Assembly: GCA_002490705.1 (NCBI GenBank)
Contig: DKUO01000038.1
Coordinates: forward strand, 1 to 64,000
Direction of reading: 5' to 3'
DNA from: Lachnospiraceae bacterium UBA7202
GTDB taxonomy: Bacteria > Bacillota > Clostridia > Lachnospirales > Lachnospiraceae
DNA: 64,000 bases
Shown here: in pieces, positions 8,537-18,018 of the stretch
Layout of the letters: the number at the start of each line of letters is the position of its first letter
Position numbering within the stretch: the first letter of the stretch is position 1
The notes under the pieces: model-generated
The model's input: only the letters and a program-made list of their open reading frames with translations
Told to the model about the DNA's origin: nothing
Databases searched by the model: none
Made by a program: the position numbers and the translations under genes

Positions 8537-9140
8537 ACCGGTGAACGACTTTGATAGAAGGGTTGTCCTTTTGACGAGGGAAAAAGGGAAGATTTCGGCT
8601 TTCGCCAGAGGCGCAAGAAAGCAGAACAGCAAATTTTTGGCGGCCACCAATCCCTTTTGCTTCGGGAACTTTAAGCTGTATGAGGGAAGGACTTCCTACA
8701 ATGTGATGGAGGCCGAGGTTACCAATTATTTTGAGGGACTTCGGCAGGACTATGAGAAAGCCTGTTATGGGATGTACTTTCTGGAAGTCATGGACTACTA
8801 TACGCGAGAGAACAACGATGAGAAAGAAATGCTTAAACTTCTTTACCAGTCCCTGCGTGCGTTACTGCACGAGGGACTTTCCAATGTACTGGTACGGTAC
8901 ATATTTGAGATGAAGGCCATGGTGTTAAACGGAGAATTTCCGGGAATGCCGGGAGAGGGTGAGTGGGAGGAGTCCACAAGGTACGCGGTCTCTTACATTA
9001 TGAATTCAGGGATTGAAAAACTTTATACCTTCACCGTAACGCCGCCGGTTTTGGCGCAGCTGAAAACCATTGCGGACGACTACCGGACCCGATATATGGA
9101 CCGGCAGTTTAAAAGTCTTGAAATTGTTGATAATCTCTAA
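8493..9140 (+). CDS. recO: DNA repair protein RecO
   Basis: 215 residues. RecO helps load RecA at gaps and double-strand breaks in the RecF pathway. The N-terminal OB fold is clear (ITGMVLKAEPVNDFDRRVVLLTREKGKISAFARGARK), followed by the helical region (YGMYFLEVMDYY). It is about 30 residues shorter than Bacillus RecO, and the four-Cys zinc motif that normally follows the LLGY.P stretch is absent: MVLNGEFPGMPGEGEW stands in its place, with no cysteine. Many Lachnospiraceae RecO proteins may share this; it should still work in annealing. It overlaps the YqzL-like gene. Confidence 0.93.
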   Translation: MQGITEITGMVLKAEPVNDFDRRVVLLTREKGKISAFARGARKQNSKFLAATNPFCFGNFKLYEGRTSYNVMEAEVTNYFEGLRQDYEKACYGMYFLEVMDYYTRENNDEKEMLKLLYQSLRALLHEGLSNVLVRYIFEMKAMVLNGEFPGMPGEGEWEESTRYAVSYIMNSGIEKLYTFTVTPPVLAQLKTIADDYRTRYMDRQFKSLEIVDNL

Positions 9141-9146
9141 TATAAT
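9118..9146 (+). promoter_or_regulatory. Predicted sigma-A promoter overlapping the end of recO
   Basis: TTGAAA (9118-9123), 17-base spacer, consensus TATAAT (9141-9146). The -35 lies in the last codons of recO and the -10 begins right after its stop. It should drive the lipoprotein gene and glyS. Confidence 0.75.
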
Positions 9147-9221
9147 GAAATTTAATTGAGCCGTGCGGAGTTGTGAGTGACACGGCGAAAAAGCAGTATA
9201 TATAAATAGAGGGGAAAGCGT

Positions 9222-9857
9222 ATGCAAAGAGTAGTAAAAACACTGGCTTTGTCAGTATGCATTCTGGGACTTGCCGGCTGCGGAAAGAAAGACGTACCGG
9301 ATACAAAGACGCTGTCTTTGGGTAAGAACGGAGAGATTCTGCATCAGGTTGTGGGGACTTCGGAGCAGGATTATTATCAGATTGAGATGTCCGATCTTGA
9401 GGAATTTGTGGCTAAGCGGGTGGAGGAATACTGCGCGGAAAACGGGGAACAGAAAGTGGTTTTAGAGTCAGCGGAAGAGGAGGACGGAAGCATTCTGTTG
9501 AATTTCCGCTATGCATCGCCGGAGGATTACAGCGGCTTTAATTACAGAAAGCTGTATGTAGGCGCCCTTGCGGATGCGGCAGACGCCGGGTACGAGCTGG
9601 AAGCTGTGCCTTTTGTGTCAATAGAGGGAGAGGCGTCGGAGATTGGCTATATAGAGGATTGGGATAAAAAACAGCTGGTTGTCTTAGAGACCAAGAGCGG
9701 GGAGGAAATGCTCGTTAATCTGCCCGGCAAAACACTTTATATCAATCAGGGCGCCCATAATGGGCAGGAGATTACACTGGTTGGAAAAAAGTCGGTCAAG
9801 ATCAGTAATCAGGAGGAGGCGGGGACGACCTCGCTCTCCTATATCATATATGAGTGA
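9222..9857 (+). CDS. Lipoprotein of unknown function
   Basis: 211 residues with a lipoprotein signal peptide (lipobox LAGC, then GKKD). The mature part is acidic, with no membrane segment and no motif I recognise; it alternates short beta-like stretches, ending in a small domain (LVNLPGKTLYINQGAHNGQEITLVGKKSVKI) that looks like a beta-barrel repeat. It is the first gene behind a strong promoter and lies 15 bases before glyS, so it is co-transcribed with the synthetase, although no functional link is evident. Confidence 0.8.
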   Translation: MQRVVKTLALSVCILGLAGCGKKDVPDTKTLSLGKNGEILHQVVGTSEQDYYQIEMSDLEEFVAKRVEEYCAENGEQKVVLESAEEEDGSILLNFRYASPEDYSGFNYRKLYVGALADAADAGYELEAVPFVSIEGEASEIGYIEDWDKKQLVVLETKSGEEMLVNLPGKTLYINQGAHNGQEITLVGKKSVKISNQEEAGTTSLSYIIYE

Positions 9858-9872
9858 CGAGGAGGAAAAACA

Positions 9873-11261
9873 ATGGAAAAGACGATGGAGAAGATTGTTG
9901 CGTTATCAAAGGCGAGAGGGTTTGTATATCCCGGCTCGGAGATTTACGGCGGCCTTGCGAATACATGGGATTTCGGCAATCTGGGTGTGGAACTGAAAAA
10001 TAATATCAAAAAGGCATGGTGGCAGAAATTTGTCATGGAGAGCCCCTACAACGTGGGCGTGGACTGCGCGATTCTGATGAATCCGCAGACATGGGTGGCA
10101 AGCGGCCATCTGGGTAGCTTCTCCGATCCTCTTATGGATTGCAGGGAGTGCCACGAGAGATTCCGCGCGGACAAGATTATTGAGGATTATGCGGCGGAGA
10201 AAGGCATGACGTTAGACTCCTCCGTGGACGGCTGGAGCCAGCAGCAGATGAAGGATTTTATTGAAGAAAATAACATTCCCTGTCCCACCTGCGGCAAGCA
10301 CAACTTTACGGATATCAGGCAGTTTAATTTGATGTTCAAGACCTTTCAGGGTGTTACCGAAGACGCAAAGAATACGGTGTATCTGCGTCCCGAGACGGCA
10401 CAGGGTATTTTTGTCAACTTTAAGAATGTACAGCGGACGTCCCGCAAGAAGATACCTTTCGGCATCTGTCAGGTGGGCAAGTCTTTTAGAAACGAGATCA
10501 CGCCCGGCAACTTTATTTTCCGCGTGAGAGAGTTTGAGCAGATGGAGATGGAGTTTTTCTGTGAGCCCGATACCGATCTGGAATGGTTCGCCTACTGGAA
10601 AAAGTATTGTATCGACTTCTTAAAGAGCTTAGGCATGAAAGAGGAGGAAATGCGGGTCCGCGACCACGATCCCGAGGAGCTTTCCTTCTACTCCAAGGCG
10701 ACCACGGATATTGAATTCCTGTTCCCCTTCGGCTGGGGTGAACTCTGGGGCATCGCTGACAGGACGGATTATGACCTGACGCAGCATCAGAATACTTCCG
10801 GCGAAGACCTGACTTATTTTGACGATACGAAGAACGAGAAATATATTCCCTATGTGATCGAGCCTTCCCTCGGCGTGGAGAGACTGTTCCTTGCAGTGCT
10901 CTGCGGCGCTTACGACGAGGAGGAGATCGGAGAGGGGGACGTGCGCACCGTACTGCATTTTCATCCGGCGCTTGCGCCCGTCAAAATCGGTGTGCTGCCG
11001 CTTTCCAAGAAACTCAATGAGGGGGCTGAGAAGATTTTTGCGCAGCTTTCCAAAAAATACAACTGCGAGTTTGACGACAGAGGCAATATCGGTAAGAGAT
11101 ACCGCAGACAGGATGAGATCGGTACGCCGTTTTGCGTTACATACGATTTCGATTCCGAGACGGATCAGTGCGTAACCGTGCGTTTCCGGGATTCTATGGA
11201 ACAGGAACGCATCGCGATTGATCAGCTGGATGCGTATTTTGCGGATAAGTTTGTTTTTTAA
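9873..11261 (+). CDS. glyQS: Glycyl-tRNA synthetase, single-chain (alpha2) type
   Basis: 462 residues. It charges tRNA-Gly with glycine. This is the homodimeric eukaryote/archaea-like class II form, not the alpha2beta2 bacterial form. Visible: GFVYPGSEIYGGLANTWDFG at the N-terminus, the CRECH and CPTCG cysteine pairs in the insertion, motif 2 (GKSFRNEITP), motif 3 (EPSLGVERLFLAVL), and the C-terminal anticodon-binding domain (APVKIGVLPLSKKL). Length fits the family. The ATG follows GACGAGGAGGAAAAACA. No T-box leader is present upstream, so glycine-tRNA control is not evident here. Single-chain forms are often named glyS or glyQS. Confidence 0.96.
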   Translation: MEKTMEKIVALSKARGFVYPGSEIYGGLANTWDFGNLGVELKNNIKKAWWQKFVMESPYNVGVDCAILMNPQTWVASGHLGSFSDPLMDCRECHERFRADKIIEDYAAEKGMTLDSSVDGWSQQQMKDFIEENNIPCPTCGKHNFTDIRQFNLMFKTFQGVTEDAKNTVYLRPETAQGIFVNFKNVQRTSRKKIPFGICQVGKSFRNEITPGNFIFRVREFEQMEMEFFCEPDTDLEWFAYWKKYCIDFLKSLGMKEEEMRVRDHDPEELSFYSKATTDIEFLFPFGWGELWGIADRTDYDLTQHQNTSGEDLTYFDDTKNEKYIPYVIEPSLGVERLFLAVLCGAYDEEEIGEGDVRTVLHFHPALAPVKIGVLPLSKKLNEGAEKIFAQLSKKYNCEFDDRGNIGKRYRRQDEIGTPFCVTYDFDSETDQCVTVRFRDSMEQERIAIDQLDAYFADKFVF

Positions 11262-11337
11262 GCGCTCGATATGAAAAAGACAGAAGCTGCGTCATGGGTT
11301 TGCAGGGACATAGAAATGAGGAGAGGAATTATAGATT

Positions 11338-13995
11338 ATGAGACAATTTACATCAGATGAGCTGAGAAGAACGTGGAAACAGTTTTATGTTGATCGCGGA
11401 CATGTGGATGTGGGGGCGGTTTCCCTTGTGTCTGACGGTTCCACAGGGGTTCTCTTTAATGTGGCGGGTATGCAGCCGCTGATGCCCTATTTATTGGGAC
11501 AGAAACACCCCCTTGGGACGAGGCTGTGCAACGTGCAGGGGTGTGTCCGCACGAATGACATTGATTCCGTGGGCGATAAGAGCCATGTGACCTTTTTTGA
11601 AATGATGGGAAGCTGGAGTCTGGGAGATTATTTCAAAGAGGAACGCTGTAAGTGGAGCTTTGAGCTTTTGACGCAGGTGTTCGGGTTTGATGCGGATCAC
11701 CTTGCCGCAACCGTGTTTGCGGGGGATGAAAACGCTCCCAGAGACGAGGAGGGGGCACGCTACCGCATTGCTTCGGGATTTAAGGAGGAAAATATCTATT
11801 ATCTGCCGGCGGAGGATAACTGGTGGGGCTTGGAATACGGCCCCTGCGGCCCCGACAGCGAAATGTTTTATATCGCCGACCGGCCGGACTGCGGACCGGA
11901 CTGCGGGCCGGGCTGTAGCTGCGGGAAGTACACCGAGCTTGGCAATGATGTTTTCATGCAGTATGAAAAGCACCATGACGGGAGCCTGACGCCTCTGAAA
12001 CAGAAAAACGTGGATACCGGATGGGGCTTGGAGCGGATTCTGGCATTCTTAAACGGGACGAGGGACGTGTATCGCATTGATCTCTTTGCCCCCGTGATCG
12101 CCTATATCGAGCAGGCGTCGGGAACGAAATACGAGCAGGACGAGAACCTGACGAGATCCATGAGAATCCTGGCGGATCATATCCGCACAAGCGTGATGCT
12201 GATCGGGGATGAGGCAAAGCTTCTGCCCTCCAATGTGGGGGCTGGTTATGTACTGCGCCGCCTGATCAGACGTGCCGTAAGGCATGGGAGAGTGCTAGGC
12301 CTGACCGTTGATCATATCATAAGGACGGCGGAAATCTTTATTGACGATATCTATGCAGAGAGCTATCCGCGCCTGAAGGAGAACAAAAACTTTGTGCTCA
12401 CGGAACTCAAGCGGGAGATCAACCGTTTTGAGAGCACGCTGGAAAACGGCATGAAGGAATTCCGCAAAATCCTCGAGCAGAAGAAAAAAGCCGGCGCTGG
12501 CGAGATTGACGGCAAGTCCGCCTTTTACCTGTACGATACCTTTGGCTTCCCCATCGAGCTGACTGTGGAAATGGCGCAGGAAGAGGGCTTTTCGGTGGAC
12601 GAAGAGGGCTTTGCGCAGGCGATGGAACAACAGAAACAGAAGGCGAGGGAAAACCAGAATTTCGAGGCGAAACTTTCCGTGGAGAATGCGGCGCTTTACG
12701 ACAGTCTGGACGAATCCGTGGTCAGTGAATTTGTGGGCTATGATACCCTGACGGCGGAGAGCGATATTGCGGCAATGAATAACGGGACAGAATGGAAAGA
12801 CTCCCTTGGCGAGGGGGAAGAAGGAACGATCATTGTCCGCAGGACGCCCTTCTACGCGACCATGGGCGGACAGTGCGGCGACACCGGAATCATTACCTGT
12901 GGCGGGAGTGAATTCGCGGTGGAAGATACCGTGAAACTTCCCGGTGATCGTGTCGGACATATCGGCAGAGTGACGAAAGGAACCATAAAAACAGGGGATA
13001 AGGCAGTGCTGCAGGTCAATGAGGCACAACGCGGCGACACATGCAAAAACCACAGCGCGACGCACCTTCTCCAGAAGGCGCTTCGCATAGTTTTAGGAGA
13101 TCATGTGGAGCAGGCAGGCTCCTTTGTAAACGGTGACAGGCTCCGCTTCGATTTCAGCCATTCTTCCGCCATGACGAAGGAGGAGCTGGAAAAGACAGAG
13201 CGGATCGTCAATGAACAGATCGGGCTTTCGCTGCCTGTGGTGACGGAGGTCATGTCCATCGAGGACGCGAAAAAGACGGGAGCCATGGCTTTATTTGGTG
13301 AAAAGTACGGCGAGCGGGTCCGGGTTGTCAGGATGGGGGATTTCTCCACTGAGCTCTGCGGCGGCACCCATGTGGGAAATACCGGCGAAGTGCGACTGTT
13401 TAAGATCGTGTCGGAGAGCGGTGTGGCTGCCGGAGTGAGAAGGATCGAGGCGCTGACCGGAAACGGCGTGCTGGCATATTATGGGAAGATGGAGCAGGAG
13501 CTTATGGAGGCGGCCGCGATCGTAAAGACGGTGCCCGCGGAGCTTCTTTCAAGGCTCTCCCACCTGATGGCGGAAATGAAAGCCCTACAGAGCGAGAACG
13601 AGTCCTTAAAGAGCAAGGCAGCCAAGGAAGCGCTCGGCGACGTGATGGATCAGGTGCAGGACGTGAAGGGCGTCAAGCTTTTGGCGGCCAGAGTGGCGGA
13701 TGTGGATATGAACGGTCTCAGGGAGCTGGGAGACCAGTTGAAGGAGAAGCTCTCTGACGGCGTGGTGGTTCTTCTCTCCGAGAAGGAGGGGAAGGTAAAC
13801 TTGATCGCCATGGCGACCGAAGGCGCGATGGCAAAGGGCGCCCATGCGGGTAACCTGATCAAAGGAATCGCTGCGGTTGTGGGCGGCGGCGGCGGCGGAC
13901 GCCCGAATATGGCGCAGGCCGGCGGCAAGAATCCGGCGGGAATCGAAGAAGCGATCGCCAAGGCGAGAGAGATACTGGAAGGACAGTTGGGATAA
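11338..13995 (+). CDS. alaS: Alanyl-tRNA synthetase
   Basis: 885 residues, full length. It charges tRNA-Ala and edits mischarged Ser/Gly. Order of domains: class II catalytic core (VAGMQPLMPYLLG, HVTFFEMMGSWSLGDYFK), a CGPDCGPGCSCGKYTELGN zinc-like loop, the tRNA-recognition helices, the editing domain with HxxxH at 572-576 (HSATH) and CxxxH at 674-678 (CGGTH), and the C-terminal C-Ala/DHHA1 domain ending in the GGGGGGRPNMAQAGG signature. Transcribed after glyQS with a 76-base gap without a clear terminator. No T-box was seen. Confidence 0.97.
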   Translation: MRQFTSDELRRTWKQFYVDRGHVDVGAVSLVSDGSTGVLFNVAGMQPLMPYLLGQKHPLGTRLCNVQGCVRTNDIDSVGDKSHVTFFEMMGSWSLGDYFKEERCKWSFELLTQVFGFDADHLAATVFAGDENAPRDEEGARYRIASGFKEENIYYLPAEDNWWGLEYGPCGPDSEMFYIADRPDCGPDCGPGCSCGKYTELGNDVFMQYEKHHDGSLTPLKQKNVDTGWGLERILAFLNGTRDVYRIDLFAPVIAYIEQASGTKYEQDENLTRSMRILADHIRTSVMLIGDEAKLLPSNVGAGYVLRRLIRRAVRHGRVLGLTVDHIIRTAEIFIDDIYAESYPRLKENKNFVLTELKREINRFESTLENGMKEFRKILEQKKKAGAGEIDGKSAFYLYDTFGFPIELTVEMAQEEGFSVDEEGFAQAMEQQKQKARENQNFEAKLSVENAALYDSLDESVVSEFVGYDTLTAESDIAAMNNGTEWKDSLGEGEEGTIIVRRTPFYATMGGQCGDTGIITCGGSEFAVEDTVKLPGDRVGHIGRVTKGTIKTGDKAVLQVNEAQRGDTCKNHSATHLLQKALRIVLGDHVEQAGSFVNGDRLRFDFSHSSAMTKEELEKTERIVNEQIGLSLPVVTEVMSIEDAKKTGAMALFGEKYGERVRVVRMGDFSTELCGGTHVGNTGEVRLFKIVSESGVAAGVRRIEALTGNGVLAYYGKMEQELMEAAAIVKTVPAELLSRLSHLMAEMKALQSENESLKSKAAKEALGDVMDQVQDVKGVKLLAARVADVDMNGLRELGDQLKEKLSDGVVVLLSEKEGKVNLIAMATEGAMAKGAHAGNLIKGIAAVVGGGGGGRPNMAQAGGKNPAGIEEAIAKAREILEGQLG

Positions 13996-14007
13996 GACGG
14001 GTGAGCT

Positions 14008-16323
14008 ATGCTGCATAAAATGCTATCACAAAAAAAGGTATGGTGCTGTATCGCAGCAGTGGAGCTGCTGCTCCTTGTAGTTGTCGGCCTGCTGTACCGG
14101 GGCAGGGAACGGGTGGATTATCAGTTCACCCAGGAGGAGCTGGTGGATGATACCGGCGCGGCCGGATTTTATATTGATAAATCCAGTGATTACTCTTATG
14201 TTGCGACGCCTGAGGTGATGCTGCCGAGGGGTATGTACACCATGGAAGCCCAGTATGAGTATAAGGGCGAGGTCAGGCTGGAAATCTATCATACGCTGGG
14301 CCGGTTTGACGACAATGCGGGCGGCCTGATACGGATTGGGGAAGCGGGCAGCGTAACCTGTGATTTTCAGGTGAAATACGGCGACAGGCCACTGCATGTC
14401 CTTGGCCGTCTGGCCGGGGACGCGGCAGACGGGGACTATCTGCTTCTCAGAAGTATCAGAATCACATCGTCGCCGGTGGGGACGCGCAACTTTGTGTTTA
14501 AGATAGCGGCCCTGCTTCTTCTGGCGGATCTGCTTCTGGCGCTCTATGCTTTGCGGGATCGTTTTTTTGCGGATGCCGGGAAGAATATGCAGTGGAAGGT
14601 ATTGCTTTTGCTGGTGGGCTTTTGCAGCCTGCCTCTGGCAGTAAATTATCTCTTTGACAATGCCTATGATCTGGGATTTCATCTGACCAGAATTGAAAGC
14701 ATAAAGGACGGACTGTTAAACGGCGTCTTTCCGGTGAAAGTGCCGACTATCTGGATGAACGGGTACGGCTATGCCTCCTCGGTGTTTTATGGGGATCTGC
14801 TTTTGTATATCCCGGCTGTCTTACGCATTTTTGGCATTTCTGTTCTGGCATCCTATTATTGCTATGTTTTTTTGATTCATGTGCTGACGGTGGGAATTTC
14901 GTTCCACTGCTTTTCCAAGATGAGCGACAGGTGGACGGGCCTTTTGTGCGCCGCCCTGTACTCCACGAATTTATACCGGCTGCACTGTGTCTACACGAGG
15001 GCGGCGGTGGGAGAATACACCGCGGTTGCGTTTATGCCTCTGGTCCTGTACGGATTGTGGAAGGTCTACAAACTGCCGGAGGATTCCAAGGAGCATGCAA
15101 ACAGCTGGATCACGATTGCAATCGGGTGCAGCGGCATTTTTCTGTCCCACATGATCTCCACGGAAATGACGGCCCTCTTTGTGATAATCACGGTTGTTAT
15201 TTTATGGAAGAAGACGATACGGAAAAAGACGCTGGTTGTCTTGTTAAAGGCGGTGGCGGCAACCCTTCTGGTGAATCTCTGGTTTTTGCTTCCGTTTCTC
15301 GACTATATGGCGAGCGGTGACTACGCGATTAACAGCATGGAGCGGTATGAGCCCTATCTGTTGGAGGATAAGGGCGGTTATCTGGTGCAGTTTTTTATGA
15401 CGGACTATGAAGCGATGGAGTTGTCGGGAGCCATCGGTAACCGGGGCGCTGCCGGCAGCATGCCCATGACGGTGGGCAATGCGATGATGCTGATTCTGAT
15501 CGGGTGGTTTCTGCTTTGCGTGTGGGACAAGGCGAGAGACAAGTCGGAGAGAAAAGAGGAGTATCTGGCAGTCTTTTTGAGCGTGTTGTGCCTTTTTATG
15601 ACGAGATACCTGTTCCCCTATACATGGTTTGCGCGTAAGTTTCCGTTTTTGCAGCTACCGGTGCACAGCCTGCAGTACCAGTGGCGGTTTCTGGCGATTG
15701 TGGCGGTTTTACTTTTGTGGCTCCTTTGCATGATCATGAAGAAGGAGTGGATAGAGCGGAAAAAGAAAATTTTCTTTGCGGGACTGCTGGCCTTTTTGGC
15801 GGTCAGTCAGGGGATCACGTTTATCAGCAAGCTGATGAACGACGCGACGGCGACCCGCATTTATCAGGAAGCCGGCATTGATACGGACAATATCGGTTTC
15901 GGGGAATATATTCCGGTCGTTGGGGACGCGGAAGCGTTCACCGTCAGCTCCTATCAGGAGGAATACCGGGAAGAGCTGACTTACGATACGGAGGGTGTGA
16001 CGGTAGAAGAGTGGCACAGGGATAAGGGCGACATCTTTGTTTCCCTGAAAAACAACAGTCAGGAAACACAGCAGATAGAGGTGCCCTTCCTTCTGTACAA
16101 GGGATACCGGGCCGTCACGGACAGCGGGGAGCAACTTCCGGTCTCCCCCGGAAATTATGCCCGCGTTTCGGTGGCTGTGCCGGCGGGATATGCGGGAACC
16201 ATACAGGTCGGTTTTCGGGAGCCATGGTATTGGCGGGTGAGCGAAGTGATATCTCTCCTGACCGTGATCGGCATTGTGCTGTATCAGACAGGATGGCTGA
16301 AAAAAAAGAGAGCAGAAAAATAG
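14008..16323 (+). CDS. Large multi-pass membrane protein, GT-C/YfhO-like
   Basis: 771 residues. An N-terminal helix (13-32) is followed by a beta-rich external domain to about residue 160, then roughly eleven to twelve membrane helices, and a C-terminal external beta domain (about 620-745) before a last helix. The acidic DLGFHLTRIESIKDGL loop with the adjacent conserved WMNGYGY-A-S-x-FYGD stretch is typical of the membrane '6-pyruvoyl-tetrahydropterin synthase-related' family, which resembles GT-C glycosyltransferases using lipid-linked sugars. The gene lies 12 bases after alaS. A glycosyltransferase role is inferred only. Confidence 0.7.
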   Translation: MLHKMLSQKKVWCCIAAVELLLLVVVGLLYRGRERVDYQFTQEELVDDTGAAGFYIDKSSDYSYVATPEVMLPRGMYTMEAQYEYKGEVRLEIYHTLGRFDDNAGGLIRIGEAGSVTCDFQVKYGDRPLHVLGRLAGDAADGDYLLLRSIRITSSPVGTRNFVFKIAALLLLADLLLALYALRDRFFADAGKNMQWKVLLLLVGFCSLPLAVNYLFDNAYDLGFHLTRIESIKDGLLNGVFPVKVPTIWMNGYGYASSVFYGDLLLYIPAVLRIFGISVLASYYCYVFLIHVLTVGISFHCFSKMSDRWTGLLCAALYSTNLYRLHCVYTRAAVGEYTAVAFMPLVLYGLWKVYKLPEDSKEHANSWITIAIGCSGIFLSHMISTEMTALFVIITVVILWKKTIRKKTLVVLLKAVAATLLVNLWFLLPFLDYMASGDYAINSMERYEPYLLEDKGGYLVQFFMTDYEAMELSGAIGNRGAAGSMPMTVGNAMMLILIGWFLLCVWDKARDKSERKEEYLAVFLSVLCLFMTRYLFPYTWFARKFPFLQLPVHSLQYQWRFLAIVAVLLLWLLCMIMKKEWIERKKKIFFAGLLAFLAVSQGITFISKLMNDATATRIYQEAGIDTDNIGFGEYIPVVGDAEAFTVSSYQEEYREELTYDTEGVTVEEWHRDKGDIFVSLKNNSQETQQIEVPFLLYKGYRAVTDSGEQLPVSPGNYARVSVAVPAGYAGTIQVGFREPWYWRVSEVISLLTVIGIVLYQTGWLKKKRAEK

Positions 16324-16343
16324 AATAAATTTACATTTTTCGA

Positions 16344-16371
16344 TTGACTCATGTCTAAAATGTGGTATAAT
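16344..16371 (+). promoter_or_regulatory. Predicted sigma-A promoter of rpsU
   Basis: TTGACT (16344-16349), 16-base spacer, consensus TATAAT (16366-16371). It is a strong site 76 bases before the rpsU start, as expected for a ribosomal protein gene. Confidence 0.8.
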
Positions 16372-16446
16372 TTGTATTGTGTGAGAACACGCAAATAACC
16401 CAATCAGTCGAAATACTCTGGGACTGAAGGGAGGTCAGGTGCGGAA

Positions 16447-16623
16447 ATGTCAAACGTAATCGTAAAAGAGAACGAGACTCTGGACAGTGCGCTTCGTCGT
16501 TTTAAGAGAAGCTGCGCAAAGGCGGGTATCCAGCAGGAGATTCGTAAGCGCGAGCATTACGAGAAGCCCAGCGTAAGACGCAAGAAGAAGTCCGAAGCGG
16601 CAAGAAAACGCAAATATAATTAA
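16447..16623 (+). CDS. rpsU: Small ribosomal subunit protein bS21
   Basis: 58 residues, very basic: MSNVIVKENETLDSALRRFK at the start, KREHYEKPSVRRKKKSEAAR in the second half. bS21 sits near the anti-Shine-Dalgarno end of 16S rRNA and takes part in initiation. Length and sequence are normal. The gene has its own strong promoter and is closed by a perfect 11-bp terminator hairpin, so it is monocistronic. The ATG follows a GGGAGGTCAGGTGCGGAA ribosome site. Confidence 0.97.
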   Translation: MSNVIVKENETLDSALRRFKRSCAKAGIQQEIRKREHYEKPSVRRKKKSEAARKRKYN

Positions 16624-16635
16624 GAAAAGCAAAGA

Positions 16636-16668
16636 CAGGCCTGAAGGAAACGCTTCAGGCCTGTTTTC
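16636..16668 (+). terminator. Rho-independent terminator after rpsU
   Basis: CAGGCCTGAAG (16636-16646) pairs perfectly with CTTCAGGCCTG (16653-16663) over a 6-base loop, followed by TTTTC. Confidence 0.85.
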
Positions 16669-16731
16669 ATGCATATCCGCCGTCCCCTTACAATATGTAT
16701 AGTACAGAAGAAACAGTAGGGGTGACAAAAT

Positions 16732-17916
16732 TTGCGGAAAATAAAGAGGCGGATCGTTGTATGGTTTTTGATGGGAATGTTATTGACAGATACGCTGTTC
16801 TTTGCAATGGCTGTTACAGTCAATGCGGCGCCGGAGGTGAGTACGCCCTCCTATATTGTGATGGAGGCGACCACAGGGCAGGTGATCTGTGAGCAGGATG
16901 CGGATACGAGGAGAAGTCCGGCAAGCATCACGAAAATCATGACGCTGCTCATCATTTTCGAGCATTTGAAGAGCGGCAGAATCCATTTGGAGGATCAGGT
17001 GACTACCAGCGCCTATGCCAAATCCATGGGCGGATCACAGGTGTTTTTGGAGGAGGGAGAGTCCCAGACGTTAGAGACGATGATCAAGTGTATTGCGGTG
17101 GCCAGCGGCAACGACGCCAGCGTGGCGGTGGCGGAATACATAGCGGGGAGTGAAACGGAGTTCGTCAAACTGATGAATGAGAAAGCGGAGAGCCTTGGCA
17201 TGCAGAATACTCATTTTGAGGATTGCTGCGGTCTGACGGACTCTGATGGCCATTATACCTCGGCAAAGGATGTGGCAATCATGTCGAGGGAGCTGATCAC
17301 AAAGTACCCGGAGGTTTTTGATTACACAACCATTTGGATGGAGGATATTGAACATAAGACAGCGCAGGGAACGAGTACGTTTACCCTATCCAGCACCAAT
17401 AAGCTGCTCAAACAGTACGAGTGGGCCACGGGATTAAAGACCGGTTCCACTTCGAAAGCGCTCTACTGTCTGTCGGCAACGGCCAATAAAGACGGCATGG
17501 AGCTGATTGCAGTGGTTATGGCGTCGCCTGATCCCAAGAGCCGGTTTCAGGATGCGATGGCGCTTTTGAGTTACGGCTACAGCGTCAGTCAGATGTACAA
17601 CGACGACAACAAAGACCCGCTTCCCGCGCAGAAAGTGGAGGGCGGCATTGAAGACACGGTGAATCTGGTCTATGCGTCGCCGTTTTCCTATCTGGACACA
17701 GCGGGCAATAACCTGAATGAGATCGAGAAAGAGATCAGTCTGCCGGGCGTGGTGACGGCTCCGATTGCGGAGGGGGACGCTGTCGGCGAGGCGGTTTACA
17801 AGCTGAACGGCACCCGGATCGGCAGTGTGTCCATTCTGGCGGCCAAGAGCGTGGAAAAGGCAGGGTACAAGGACTATTATAAGAAGCTGTGGGGGCTGTA
17901 CCTGATGAAGCGATGA
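16732..17916 (+). CDS. D-alanyl-D-alanine carboxypeptidase (S11 family)
   Basis: 394 residues. It trims the terminal D-Ala of peptidoglycan stem peptides at the outer face of the membrane. Visible: signal peptide/helix (7-32), active-site SxxK S65-ITK68, SGN at 125-127, KTG at 236-238, then a C-terminal beta domain of the PBP5_C type. The start is the TTG at 16732 behind GTAGGGGTGAC, since no ATG fits the signal peptide. The window holds a second S11 enzyme at 22.8 kb; the two are only distantly similar, suggesting separate roles (for example vegetative and sporulation). Confidence 0.93.
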   Translation: MRKIKRRIVVWFLMGMLLTDTLFFAMAVTVNAAPEVSTPSYIVMEATTGQVICEQDADTRRSPASITKIMTLLIIFEHLKSGRIHLEDQVTTSAYAKSMGGSQVFLEEGESQTLETMIKCIAVASGNDASVAVAEYIAGSETEFVKLMNEKAESLGMQNTHFEDCCGLTDSDGHYTSAKDVAIMSRELITKYPEVFDYTTIWMEDIEHKTAQGTSTFTLSSTNKLLKQYEWATGLKTGSTSKALYCLSATANKDGMELIAVVMASPDPKSRFQDAMALLSYGYSVSQMYNDDNKDPLPAQKVEGGIEDTVNLVYASPFSYLDTAGNNLNEIEKEISLPGVVTAPIAEGDAVGEAVYKLNGTRIGSVSILAAKSVEKAGYKDYYKKLWGLYLMKR

Positions 17917-17963
17917 CAGGATGAAAGGGTAGAACAGAACGGATCAGAACAAAAGTTCGCCGA

Positions 17964-17993
17964 TTGCGGGGAACAGGGAGTATGTGATATACT
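17964..17993 (+). promoter_or_regulatory. Predicted promoter of the metallophosphoesterase operon
   Basis: TTGCGG (17964-17969), 18-base spacer, TATACT (17988-17993), with an extended TGA just before the -10. It should serve the phosphoesterase and scpAB. Confidence 0.6.
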
Positions 17994-18018
17994 TTATGAG
18001 TTGCGGAGGAGACAGTGC

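Noticed and set aside
9859..11337. T-box leaders for glyQS or alaS
   Set aside because: No GGTGGTACCGCG-type T-box sequence or specifier structure is visible in the short upstream gaps.
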